A stretch of 64,000 nucleotides of DNA from Bagarius yarrelli (GCA_005784505.1 VCAZ01000032.1:1413071-1477070), one strand, 5' to 3'; counted from the first letter of the stretch, positions 50,887 through 62,890 are shown. Made by a program: numbers and translations. The notes: a model not told the origin generated them from the sequence alone.

Positions 50887-51157
50887 CACAGCACGGGGGG
50901 TGGGGTTTATTCGGAATACGGGTAAGAGTAAAAATGAAGTCCGCTTTAGCTTTCAAGATTCTGAATGGGCAAGTAAATGTCACGTGGGAAGCATGGAGGC
51001 TTTAGATTGGACACTTTTCTTGCGATGGTAACATGGTAACAACGAGTATTGTGATTAGTTGGCTTTTGTGAGTTTTTTTTATTTATTTAAGAATTTTTTA
51101 TTTTTTATTATTAGAAAGCAGAAAATAATAGCTTGTAACTGCACTAAATTACAATTT

Positions 51158-51345
<188 letters not shown>

Positions 51346-52054
51346 CGTCACGTTCCTTACGCCTGCAATAATAAACAGCAACCATTAGATGTCGCTGTTT
51401 AACTTTTCAATGCTTCAGTTTTCACTTTGGCGGGTTTTAAGGTCCTGGAAATATGTAAGCCACAAACAAGTTAAAATCAACCGACTACCTAATAATTAAA
51501 CATACATTCATGCTAATGTACTAATAAAGCCATGGTTTTGATTAGCAGATGGATTTCATGTGTCCAGAACAACAAAACAAAAATATATACAAAATGAAAA
51601 AATATTGCTAATCACAAAACAGCCAACAATCTTGAAAACTGAAAAAGAATCAAAATATAACAACATAAAACATAAATTTACTACATATTACATTGAATTA
51701 CAATGTAAATATGACTGTATGATCAACAAGCTTCTTTAAATTTATGCTGTAAATAAAACCATTAAGAGTTTAAATGTTTAAAAGTAGGTCTCATCGCTCA
51801 AAACTGAAAATAACAGGCAGAGGTTTTCAAGATGGCCGTTTTCTACGTCTGAAGCCCTTTTGATTAAATCTGCGATTGCGATTTAATTAATAATGTCAAA
51901 CATACAAAAATAATATTTATACTAATACAACTGCTAACAAAATAATTATTTGCTTTTTCTAAAGATTTTACGCAGATCTTGTCCAAGACCCCAGGTTAAT
52001 TTTTTTTATTTACACACATATGAAAAGTTCTTTACTTGACTAATACACATTTGC

Positions 52055-52093
<39 letters not shown>

Positions 52094-53003
52094 GATCTTC
52101 ATTTCCTTGACTCACCCACACAATATATAAGCCACCTTTTCTAAGAAATCTCTAAGAAAATATTATTTTATGATTTAGATAAGGTGACTTTCCAGCACAG
52201 GGTTCTAATGTTTGCAGAACGATTAAAATTATGATTTGACTTCTTCTACTTGGTTAAAAAATATTTCCCTATTTCAAGTGGCTAAATTGGTTACTAAAAG
52301 ACTGTTGGTGCAAATAAGGGCGTCTGATGTAATTCATGTGGTGCAACCACAGGACTGGTTCACATCAGCATGAGATCTGTTTTTAACACTCGTTCTCACA
52401 GTAAAGAAGTCGGCTGCTCAGTTCATCAGCATAAAGATAAATTCTCATAATATTGACTTTATCAAGCTTCAGCCACATCACTGTACAGAACTAAGTAATG
52501 TAAGGGACATTAGGATTGACAGCGGGTGCAACCAGTTGACCAGTTGATAAAACCACAGTTGCATGCAGCTAACATTCTCATAGTTCTACAGAACCGATGA
52601 GGCACTTATTACAGTGACCACATGTATGTGGTCAGGGCAGTGTGGGGGCTGATGGAAAAATGTCTACATCGTCTTTTTCACAGCTTCACCGGACCACCAC
52701 TGTGTAAAATTTTACACTTAACAAACACATCATCATATATTTTTATACAAAATTTTACAAAGACTAGTTATACACTTACAAACGACAGCAGTCATCCTAT
52801 ACAAAATAGGATGATGACAAAAGCCTTCCAGAACTTTTTTTTTCCAAACAAAATAAAAATAGTACTTATAAGGTTGAAAATGATCAAAGACTTGATAACA
52901 TATAGTAAGTAATAAAAGGGCAATTTGGCAATTCCGAAGGCACAGAGGTCTTTGGGCCAACATAGATAGTAACTAGTGCTCTGGCTCTCTTTTTTCTTGC
53001 TCA

Positions 53004-53100
53004 CCCTTTCTAAGACGGCTGGGATAGGCTCCAGCAGATGCCCGTGACCCTGAATTAAGAGATAGGCGGGTAAAAAAGATGAATAAATGACTGAATAAAT
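53004..53100 (+). repeat. 3' end of the 8401-type teleost repeat
   Basis: CGGCTGGGATAGGCTCCAGC, GACCCTGAATTAAG and a tail of GAATAAATGACTGAATAAATG. The 5' part is missing. Confidence 0.7.
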
Positions 53101-53471
53101 GCGCTTATTTCTTGGTCTAAGTGGAAGTGGGTGGTAATAGGTAAGAAATGTACAGTTTTATACCATCATATGATGATAAAGTTTCTCTAGTCTTTCGGCA
53201 ATCTTACAGCCTGAACCACTTTAAGTAAACCACCATTACATACTTAATAAAAACTATAAAATGACACGTATACTACAATGATTATCTGTACGAAGGTTAA
53301 TATGAATTCAATTGACTATTTTATAGTTATAATAATTAGATTTTTTTTTTCATTCACAGGAAAACAGACCAAGCCAAAATTTTAAGTCCTTTGCTTACAA
53401 TGTTATAATTACATCGCAATTTTTAAAATGATCTTTGTTATATTTTACATGGTTCTATATGATTACTGGGA

Positions 53472-56400
53472 CTAGTTAGTTATGATGCTGGCATATTCGG
53501 TTTTTTCTTCAGCATTGGTCTGAAATCGAGATGCTCTGGCTGTGCTAACGTGGTTTACAGTAGTGTAAGTAACCTCAGGTAGAGCCTGTGAAAAAAAAGA
53601 CAGAGAAAGTCAAACATATAACAGTTTCAACAAAGTAAGTTTTTCTGATGACTCAAAAAATACCAAAAAAAAGTCACAGAATTCCCAATTAAAATCTTTT
53701 TTTGTTTGTTTTTACCAAAATATAGTAAAATCCTAAGTCTTTATGTACACTAACCTGATCCTTATGGGTTTCTTTACAGCCTGGATGTTCTTCAGTCATC
53801 ACATTATTTCTACATCGTCCTCCTAACAAGAACCAACATCAGAAATCACATCTCTAGTGGAGAGGAACGATATTTTTCTATTTGCAATAATCAGGTAAGG
53901 TTTGGAGGCTGATGTACTGCTTCACATCACACTGACTAATGCAATGAGACACATTTTATACTTTATTTTCCAGTAAAAATACCTTCATAAGTTACTGAAT
54001 GATGTACTTAGTTACTGACTGAGTTAATCTGATTCCTGATAGGAAATTATGTGTGTGTTTGTTGTACCTCTGCGTCTCCAACAAATCAGTGCCGCTAGTC
54101 CGAATATCACCAACAGCACAACCAATACACCGCCAAAAACTGTCATGATAAAACACCAAACCATATACAAATATTAATAAAATATATTATTACACTTGGT
54201 TTTTATTCTTGATAAATAGCTTTGGTACCTGATGAAAAGTTGTTGAAATTTTGTTCCAGTGTTTCAGACTTTGTTGTTTTACTCTGGGGCTGTTCTGATG
54301 GAGTTGTTGTGTCTCGTTCCCTGGGCTCTGTTAGTTTAAAAAATAAAATAAAAAAACAATAGATCTAATAAGACACCTTAATCACGTGTTTCTAATGATG
54401 AAACATGACACTAAAGTTAAGCATGCTTTCACCCTGTTTCTGTGTTGTTGGTGTTGGAATAGTTTTTAAGATGTTGTTGTTTCACTTTGGGGCTGTTTGG
54501 TTGACGGAGTTCTGTCTGTTTTTTTTGAATTGTTGAGTTTCTTTTCTTCCTATTGAAAGTAAAAACATGTTTAAATTTTGATAAGTGTATTTAATTACCC
54601 TTTGAAACATGGCACACGATGCTCAATTAGTAATGAACCAAAGTACATTTAACAGTTAAAGCAACACTATGTAGTTTTTCGACCCTAAGATAAGATTATT
54701 ATTCCAGAAATATATTAAGAAAATTATTCCAGTTCTAGAACTCTAGAATACTCTAGAAACTCTAGAAACTGTACCTGAGCAGCCTTCTAACAGCTACAAC
54801 CCACACTTTGAATATGTTTAATGATCGGGTCTGTGAACACAGCCCCTTACATCTCCTACCAGTGGAAAGAGTGCGACCTTCTTTAAGGCACATACATAAG
54901 GTAGTTTGGGTAGAGTTGGCCAACAGCTAACGATAATACAAAACCATCTAAAATGCATGCCTCAAACCCGCTTATTTATCTGGTTGGTGGACATTAAACG
55001 TTTTTAAACGCTTTGTCTACATTCAACGGTTCCGACAGCTTAGTCAACAAATTCACGTGTATAGATCGTTTTCACATCGATCCGAAAATCGCACTTATTA
55101 GCGAAACTGAACCAAAACAATGGCACTGACGCGCATCCAGGTAACTGCTCAAAATGTGAAATGTGACGTAGGTGAAAACACTTCATAATGGCGACAGTAT
55201 TTACAACACTGGTAACAGATGATTGTGCTTATTAACCACATGTGGGGAGCCGTGAGCAAATATTTAATAGTGTTACTTAAAAATAAAGAAAAATTAAAGG
55301 CCGAGTAAATGAGACTAAATGACATCGACATAAATATTTATAAGGATTTACTGTAATTAGTGACAGCTGAGGGTAAAAACTGCATTACTTAATGTAAAGA
55401 ATCGTTATAGGTATCAGATACAGATTTATAGTAATTAATAGATTTTTAAATAATTTACATTTTAAATATAAAAATTAATTAAATTACCTGATTGCGGTTC
55501 TGTGTTTTTTTTTTACTCAACATTTCATGACTCATTTTAATGGTCACACAATGACACTTACAGGTAGACCGTCAGTTAGTGTTAAACTTTAGCTACATAA
55601 TGCAGTTAAAACCTAAATCTGCTTTTACACTGATTATTAACATTTACTGTGGATTTAAATAATTCATCTTTAATATTAATCCCTATTCAGTTTTTCTTTC
55701 TCAGTGCTGCTCCTTTAGACGCCCTGATCTTCATTTCTCAGGTCAGTTATGAGCAGAGACAGATTACCGGGAGAAATATTATTAAACAGCTAAAGTCTGC
55801 CAGCTGATCAGTATCTAGTATCAGTATTAGGGAAGTGGTGGCTCAGTGGTTAAGGTGTTGGACCAATACCTGGAAAACCGGGGTTCGATTCCCAGCAACA
55901 CTAAGACACCACTGCTGGGCCCCTGAGCAAAGCCCTCAACCCCCTAATTACTCAATTGTATAAAAAAAGAGATAAATATAAGTCGCTCTGGATAAGAACA
56001 TCTGCCAAATGCTGTAAATGTATTTATTGTCATTTATAAGCTGATACGGATGTGTCACTAAATGACTACGGGATGATTTTCTCTTTAGTTATAGTAAATA
56101 AAGACATTTTTGTTACATATGTAATAATAATTTACTTAAAGTATTATAAAGTCTGCTTTAATGATCAACTTCTATTGTGTTTTAAAAATGATTTACCTTT
56201 AATATAAATCCTGATGTATCTGACCTCCTGTAATCCAGTGCTGCACCTGTAGAGTCCCTCATCCTCTTTTCTCAGGTCAGTTATAAGCAGAGACAGATTA
56301 CCAGGGGAAATATTATTAAACAGCTGAAGTCTGTTACGGTAGTGATTATCATTAAACACTTTAGTTAGAGATCCTGTTCTGAAGGTCCTCCAGGTGAATT

Positions 56401-57358
56401 TCTGAGGTTTGGTGACTGGGTCAGAGCAGGAGCAGGGTAACAGAACTGAATCACCTTCATGTACTTCAACTTCCTTACTATTATTTTTGGCGAGATCACA
56501 GCCTACAGAAACAAATAAATAAAAACTCAGAATCTCCTAAACATAAAATAAAAGTCTGATATTTCACTTATAATAAATATAATAATAATGTCAAAAATAT
56601 TTTAAATCAACTCACATCATTTACTATTAAAGAATCATTCGTTTATGTGGTTAATATATTAAATGATTATTTGAGATTTGCTTCATGCAGAAAAACGATA
56701 TTAATGTTTATTTATATTTTCTTTACTTATAGGTTTAAAGTTTATTCATGTCACTTTATCAATATGAGTCTCACAGCTGATGATGTAAAAAAAGCTGGTG
56801 GTCAGATAGACATTAGTGACAGAGAGACAGCAGACAAATGTGTGAAATTCACCTGCATCTATTTATAGCTAAGACCAGAGTGAAGAACTGACATACAAGT
56901 TACAGGAAATAACTTTCCTCCTACACTTTATAATAGATTTATTATAGAAACATTCAATATAACAGAGATTGTGAGAGATTAAATTCATTAAATGATTAAA
57001 ATAAACACGTTTAGTATTTATAGAGATGTAAAATAATTTCACTGTAGAATCGTCATTATTCATTAACCCACTTTAACCTCATCAGTTCATTTTAGACTGA
57101 AGTTAATTATAACATCAAAGATAAACAGGTGGAAATGAGGACATTTTAACACACGACATGATGTGTATCTTTTATTTTAAATAAAAAGATTATCACTATT
57201 CTGGACAGTTTAATTATGAGAACATGCCAGTGTTAAAAGTCTAAACTATAAATATTAAACATTTGACACCGTTTTTACATTAATGAAACACAAAGCAGCT
57301 AAACTAAAAACAGAACAATATTCTCTCTCCCTCCCCCCTCTTTCTTTCTTTCTTTCTT

Positions 57359-57395
<37 letters not shown>

Positions 57396-57475
57396 GTAAC
57401 AGAAAATAAAAACTAACTTCACTCACCTGCAGTGACACGAAACACAACAAACAAAAGATACAAAAACTTCATCAT
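53472..57475 (-). CDS. IgV-domain transmembrane receptor with ITIM and ITSM tail (Ig receptor A)
   Basis: Coding exons, 5' to 3': 57475-57427 (signal peptide), 56502-56197 (Ig V domain), 54327-54229 (stalk), 54139-54068 (transmembrane), 53822-53755 and 53585-53472 (tail). They join in frame to 235 aa. Residues 1-16 are a hydrophobic leader. The V-type fold has C40, W54 and YRC at 101-103, plus an extra C42. The stalk is Thr/Ser/Gln-rich (119-151). A helix at about 153-172 ends C-W-R-R-R. The tail has V-T-Y205-T-T-V, an ITIM, and T-E-Y229-A-S-I, an ITSM. This is the layout of an inhibitory leukocyte receptor that recruits SH2 phosphatases or SAP-type adaptors when tyrosine-phosphorylated. The ligand is unknown, and I cannot place it in a named family (CD300-, pIgR-like or other teleost IgSF). 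Dead exon copies lie in the large intron between the Ig and stalk exons. Confidence 0.8.
54440..54560 (-). pseudogene. Decayed stalk exon relic inside Ig receptor A
   Basis: On the minus strand an acceptor-like TTTCAATAG is followed by sequence similar to the working stalk exon (shared ACTCCGTCAACCAAACAGCC and AAAGTGAAACAACAAC blocks). Used in the phase set by the Ig exon, it hits TGA after about 22 codons; in the frame similar to the live exon it hits TAA. It is therefore a duplicated exon that can no longer be read. Confidence 0.6.
55704..55803 (-). pseudogene. Ig V exon relic (3' part) inside Ig receptor A
   Basis: It is closely similar to the end of the two live Ig exons (CTGTTTAATAATATTTC, TCTGTCTCTGCTCATAACTG, CTGACCTGAGAAATGAAG). 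In the homologous frame the conserved Y-x-C is destroyed: Tyr became TAA at 55717-55715 and Cys became Ser. A second stop (CAG to TAG) lies before LFNN. Similarity ends at about 55803, and a SINE starts at 55830. Confidence 0.8.
55830..56023 (+). repeat. tRNA-derived SINE, family 1, full length
   Basis: The cleanest copy in the window: GGAAGTGGTGGCTCAGTGG, GGGGTTCGATTCCCAG (an intact B-box), CTGGGCCCCTGAGCAAAG, AGTCGCTCTGGATAAGAACA and CAAATGCTGTAAATG. It sits between the live Ig exon of receptor A and the Ig relic. Confidence 0.92.
57337..57393. repeat. (TTTC)n(TC)n microsatellite
   Basis: Four to six TTTC units followed by about 13 TC units, about 35 bases from the receptor A signal-peptide exon. 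Confidence 0.9.
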
Positions 57476-58436
57476 TACTGATTGTTCTAAACACACACAT
57501 ACCAGACCCTCAGCATGAAACAAACACACACACACACACACACACTGCTTGAGTTTCTCTCTTTTATATACTTTGGTATTCAGGAAACCACAACCAGCAC
57601 CATGTCCTTTCTCACACTGTAATAGCGATTTCATCAATGTTTCCACCACTGAATATATATATAACTTTTGTTATTAATAAAGACAGAAAAGACTTTTACA
57701 ATAATTTTAATATTACTATCAATCTATAAGAATAATAATTAATAGTCACTAATGTGTCTTTAGTGAGTATATTAACAGCTGCAATATCACTCAGTATATT
57801 TACCAGTAAGTGTGTTTTCTGAGACTTACTAGTAATAAATTAAAGTTTTCCATGTAGGAGCTACGGAGGACTGAGAGGTCGGTCATTAGTGATTATAAAA
57901 AATAAACTAGTCCGAAATGTATAATTTTAAAAAGTTGAAAGATCCTAAAAATGTTGCTTTTTAATTGTTTTTTTTAATAAATAAGATATGAGTAAAGAGC
58001 TAAATGTCGACACCTTGTGCCAAAAGCTGCTACTACAGTTATAGAAAAACATCTGACCAATCAAATTAGAACTTTGTTTTTTTTCTTTTCTCTTTCATTA
58101 AATGTACCACTAGGTGACGCTACAGCACTTATTATTGTTATGTGCATAATTTACAAACTTGTTAAATAACTGTCTGTGGTAAATGTTAAGACGTAAAAAC
58201 AAACATGGTAATTTTTCCTGTTCTTTATATAAATGTATTATGTATTCTTTAGATGAAATTCCGGCTTTTGTATCAAACAATCAACCATCAAAGCAATAAT
58301 TTTCTTTTGAGCTTTACTTAATATTGCAGAGCATCTGCTTCAGGAATTTACCCACTTTCCCCACCTTCGCATTTTACATTTTAGTGCAACTAACTATCCA
58401 ATTGCTGCTGATATGCAAAGTGCGATATACCTATCT
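57476..58436. other. 5' flank of Ig receptor A
   Basis: Presumed promoter side of receptor A, with a (CA)n tract at about 57525-57545. No clear TATA or CCAAT arrangement was found, and no gene. Confidence 0.45.
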
Positions 58437-58748
58437 ACCCATCCATCTATTTTATATACCCGCTTATTCCCTAATTCGGAATCACAGGGATCTGCTGGAG
58501 TCTATCTACAAGGGTGAAAGGCAGGAGGGGTCACCCTGGACAGGTCGCCAGTCACTCCTATGGGCAATTTAGAATCACCAATCAACCTAACATACATGTT
58601 TCTGGACTGTGGGAGAAAACCAGAGTACCCAGAGTAAACACACACAAACATGAGGAGAAAATGCAAACTCCACACATTAAGGCCCCTTCCCGGGAATGGA
58701 ACCCGGGCCTTATTGCTCCCTGCTAACCACTAAGCCACCGTGCTGCCC
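58437..58748 (-). repeat. Teleost dispersed repeat (same family as 3111-3422)
   Basis: Complete minus-strand copy: TATACCCGCTTATTCCC, CACCCTGGACAGGTCGCCAG, ACATACATGTTTCTGGAC, GCAAACTCCACAC, and the tRNA-like head ending CTAAGCCACCGTGCTGCC. Confidence 0.85.
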
Positions 58749-58794
58749 CTCAAATTGGGATTAGCAACTTATAAATAGGTGGCAACATATTGTA

Positions 58795-59335
58795 ATACAA
58801 AAGCTGCTGCAGAGACAATTAAATCAGAATCTTTTCCCTCAAACAATATTCTGAAGACTAAAGATGGCTTTCTGCGTTGCTCCTCTCAGAGGGAGAGGTG
58901 TACTGATCCCACTCAGGATCTGCTATCTCAGGCAAGCAGAACGATATGGCACCCCAGCCTGGACCTCTGGAATCTCTATATGATTATATCAGCTGGCTGC
59001 TTTAAGGTTGACCAGCGAGCTAGAAGCTCTGCATGCTCTTGCTTTGAACACTTTGGTGGAAGCTCGAGCCACCTCTACTGGGCGGTTATACCACTTCATG
59101 TGAAGAGTGTTTATGGAATGTTGTCATCATTGATGCCTCGATCTGGTAAACTGTGCTGTGTTGGACATACTGTCCTTCACGCAGTACAGGCTAGACATCG
59201 GATCTCTGCCATCCACCTTAAAATTCTAGGTGGCCACTATTAACACTTTTTATCCCCAGTGGAGGGACAGTCGGTCAGTAAGCACCCATTGGTGGTCAGG
59301 TTTCTCAAAGGGGTAAGATTACATACCTCAAATCT
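58795..59335 (+). mobile_element. Degenerate DIRS-type (tyrosine-recombinase) retroelement fragment
   Basis: Different frames yield successive blocks of the 3' pol / recombinase region remembered from fish DIRS-like elements: DLLSQASRTIWHPSLDLWNL, then LNTLVEARATSTGRLY, then DILSFTQYRLDIGSLPSTLK, then SVSKHPLVVRFLKG near 59315. The blocks fall in shifted frames with stops between, so the element is dead. The 154-codon frame at 58779-59243 is only one of these pieces. Confidence 0.6.
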
Positions 59336-59774
59336 TTAAATGGATTCAGATGTTTTATCTCTATAGTAAAGCGTCCATCATATCAGTACTTTATAATACA
59401 GGCGGAAGTAGATGATCATTCGGCAACTTTAACATGGTTTCAGTCATAAATATCCACCTGCTTTTATTATATTTAAAAGCCAGTGTGATACACTTACCAT
59501 CTCAGAGTGACCACATGTCTATGGTGAGGGTGGCATGGAGGCTGATGGGAAAAAGACAATTTCCTCTTTCTCACAGCTTCAGTTAACCAATATAGTGTCA
59601 CACAAAGAGATCACTGTGTAATACTTCACACACCACAACACACTGTAATACATGGTTTAGAATTTTTTTTAATATATTAGGTAACATATTTATCAATACC
59701 GAGGGCTTTATTCTATTCAGGGTCACGGTGGATCTGGAACCTAACCTGGGTTCATGGGGTGCGAAGTAAAAACA

Positions 59775-59881
59775 CAAACTGGAACACACACTCATTTAAA
59801 AACAAACTGGAACACACACTCATTTAAAAACAAACTGGAACACACACTCATTTAAAAACAAACTGGAACACACACTCATTT
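59775..59881. repeat. 28-bp minisatellite, four units
   Basis: CAAACTGGAACACACACTCA plus TTTAAAAA, repeated from 59775, 59803, 59831 and 59859 with almost no differences. Near-identity implies recent expansion. Confidence 0.95.
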
Positions 59882-60416
59882 ACAATTAGGTACAATTTAA
59901 AGTACACAATAAAATAACCGCTGTAACAAACGATATGGACTGTTGTACAATATTTTAAAATAAAATCTGGGTTAAAAATACTTGTAATCCAGTCAGATTT
60001 AGTCTTTAATTCACAATAATGAACATTCATAGCAGTCTTCTTACACAAAACAGCATAATGGAGCGTTCGTTACTAAACCTGCTATAACAATACTACAAAA
60101 TACACACAATAGTATAAAATGTTAAAAATCCACATACACACAGATTTTATGGATTAAAGTTAAATCATGAACAATATCATTAGCTAACATAAGTAAGTGG
60201 AACATAAACATACATATGCCTGATTCTGCAATTTAATTATAAATAGTATAAAAATGATAAATATTGTAAATCCCATACTTGGCCATTGTGTGTATTTAAT
60301 ATCTGTATTAGTAAAGCATTATTTTATAATAGCTGAGATGATGTTTATATTTACTTTGAAGTAGATTGTAATGATGTTCTGCAGTGATGATCTGGACCTG
60401 TGCTGCTCCGGCCGTG

Positions 60417-62890
60417 TTAACGTGGCTCAGTAGAGTAGCAAGTGTAGATGACAGTAGTAAATAAATAGTCATCAGCCCCAGTCTGAGAAGAGACAGAGAA
60501 AATATACCCGGAAAAGAAAGACTATAGTTTCTACAGCTGTTTCCAAGAAGCACATAAAAACTATTCAATGACACATTTTAACCCTTGTATTGTTGTCCTA
60601 TCAACCAAACACTCGTCCTTCCTATTTAACAGTTCGTGCATAAAGCTCAGCAGATCTGATCAGTATGTGTACTAACCTCATCCTCCTGCTTTTCCTTCCG
60701 GTTCACACCTCCTTTAATAATCCCGTCCTTCAGACATCTCACTCCTGAAGAGATCCACAGAAAGAAACATTTAGTGATCAAGTCAGAATTTCACTCCCCG
60801 AAGTTGTTTCAGGTTGATGAGATGTTTAAATCTAAACACAACAATAACCCTAAGGCAATATATCAATAATACTAATTTTTAGTCTAAGTCAAATTAATAT
60901 CTGTTAAATGTGTGTGTGTGTGTGTGTGTGTGTGTGTTGTACCTTTGCTTCTCCAACAAATTAATGCCACCACCCAAGTTATCACCAACGGTAAAACCGC
61001 AATAATGCCAAAAACTGTGTAGTAAAACACACCAAACAAAAATGTTAATGAATACATTTACTACAGATGGGTTTTTATTGCTAAGATCAAGGTTTTGGTA
61101 CCGAAGGGAAAGCTGATGTGATTTTGGTTGAATCTTTTGCTCCGCTGCTGCTGCTGCTGATGTTGTTGAGAATGTTGCAGGTTGGACTTTGGTTTTAATG
61201 GAAACTTTGTGACTGTGATGTCTTTGGGCGTTTTTGTAGTTTCTTGGGTTTCTACTCAGTCAGGGAAAAAAAAAAGGTAATAAATCTAATAAGTGTATCA
61301 GTTTACCAGTGTTAATAACACGGCACATGACACTCACGTGCAGTCATAAACAAACCAATGTAAAAACCTAGGGATCTGATTAGGAGCTGTTATTCTGTTA
61401 TCTAGTTATTAAGTTATTATAAAGTGGTTCAAATCTAAGTTCCAATGATTTGTGGTTTAACTTATTATTATTATTATTATGTGTATTTAGCTATGATAAT
61501 ATGATCACTAGAGAACTGATTGCGTCTGTTTACACTTGCTTAGACAATTTACTTTTAGTCTTTAGCTTTGTGTTGTTCTGTTTGTTGTTATTTGTTGTTA
61601 ATGTTTTGTGTAATTCTGTGTTGTTTTGTGTGGCAGCTTGGGGTCCTGGAAAAACATTGTTTTATTTGTTGTTTAACTTGATTTTTTTCTTACAAAATGT
61701 GGCAGGCATCTCTTATTTTCCTCTATAAAAATTGTCACGCACAAAGAAACCGCATGTAAACGGGAGTAAAGCGTTTTCCTTATGACAAGTAAACATTATA
61801 ATAAAGGTCCTTACACTGATTATTAGAACTGATCGAATTATTCATGTCCATATAAACATGGTTATGTTCATTTTAACGTAATGTTATATGTATAACTATA
61901 ATGCAGATTAGAAAGTACATCTGCTTTTAAACGAAACTTTTTACGTATTTTTAGATGATTTACCTTTAATATAAAGCTTTGTGTCTCTGTAATCTGTGTC
62001 AGTGCTGCACCTGTAAACTCCCTCATCCTCTTTTCTCAGGTCAGTTATAAGCAGAGACAGATTACCAGGGGAAATATTATTAAACAGCTGAAATCTGTTA
62101 CGGTAGTGATTATTATTAAACACTTCAGTTTGAGATCCTGTTCTGAAGGTCCACCAAGTGAATCCCTGAGAGTCGGTGTACTGGTAGGAGCAGGAGCAGG
62201 GTAACAGAACTGAATCACCTTGGTACGCTCTGATACCCTGATAATAATTACCAGAGAGAAAACAGCCTACAGCAAAAAACAAAACAAAAAAAACACCCAC
62301 TCATAATTTACATAATATATTTACATTTACAGCATTTGGCGGACGTCCTTATCCAGAGCGACTTACATTTAACTCTTCTATACAACTGAGCAATTGGGGG
62401 TTAAGGGCGTTGTTTAGGGGCCCACAGAGATACCTTGGTGGTGCTGGGAAACGAGCCCAGACCTTCCAATTAGCAGTTTAGCACCTTAACCAGTGCAACA
62501 ACAGTTCCCCTATCATATTAAGTATGATACTTTAATAGAATATTTATGCTTCAGTAATGTAAATTTGATGACAAAATCTTAAAAAGTCCCAGTTTTACAT
62601 GGAAAATACATTTCGTTGTTATGCTGGAATTGATAAATCCAATAATTAGTTGTTAAGTGATTAAGTGTTGAATATGGATAAGATAAGGTTCCCCTCCATC
62701 AGTATATAAAGTTCACTGTCAGACAACTTCTTTATACAGTTCTGCTTTCTCTGAGTTTTTATAAACACTCTATAAGACTGAGTAATTCTTACTGCGAGTC
62801 CATACATGACACACCAGCTACAAAAAACAAAACTCTTTACATACCAGCAGCGACATGAAACACAAAAGACAAGAGATAAAAGCTGTTCAT
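60417..62890 (-). CDS. IgV-domain transmembrane receptor with shortened tail (Ig receptor B)
   Basis: Coding exons, 5' to 3': 62890-62845 (signal), 62266-61964 (Ig V), 61254-61102 (stalk), 61014-60943 (transmembrane), 60744-60677 and 60482-60417 (tail). They join in frame to 235 aa. The Ig exon is closely related to that of receptor A: VLLPCSC, LFNNISPGNLSLLITDLRKE and DEGVYRC are shared, with C39 and W53 for the core. The stalk (117-167) is longer than in A and carries a five-Gln run encoded by CAG repeats. A helix follows at about 169-188 without a charged residue, so no DAP12-type pairing is suggested. The tail ends DDYLFTTVIYTCYSTEPR then stop, without a canonical ITIM or ITSM. It is a tandem paralogue of A, but its own signalling is unclear. 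It could be a gene or a decaying one; the frame is otherwise intact. Confidence 0.75.
60909..60937. repeat. (TG)n microsatellite
   Basis: About 14 TG units starting 5 bases beyond the donor of receptor B's transmembrane exon, where the intron reads GTACAACACACAC on the coding strand. Confidence 0.9.
62320..62512 (-). repeat. tRNA-derived SINE, family 1, full length
   Basis: TTACAGCATTTGGCGGACG, CTTATCCAGAGCGACTTAC, CAACTGAGCAATTGGGGG and TTAGCACCTTAACCAGTGC. It lies in the intron between the signal and Ig exons of receptor B, 54 bases from the Ig exon. Confidence 0.9.

Noticed and set aside
55830..56023. tRNA gene, because of a clear B-box-like GGTTCGATTCC
   Set aside because: The head is followed by the SINE body and L2-like tail, and many copies exist; no complete cloverleaf was found.
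56647..56868. 73-codon plus-strand frame near receptor A's Ig exon
   Set aside because: Opposite strand to the cluster, no Ig motif, and no recognisable family.
58779..59243. 154-codon plus-strand open frame as a host gene
   Set aside because: Its residues match retroelement motifs that continue in other frames, so it is a piece of a dead mobile element.
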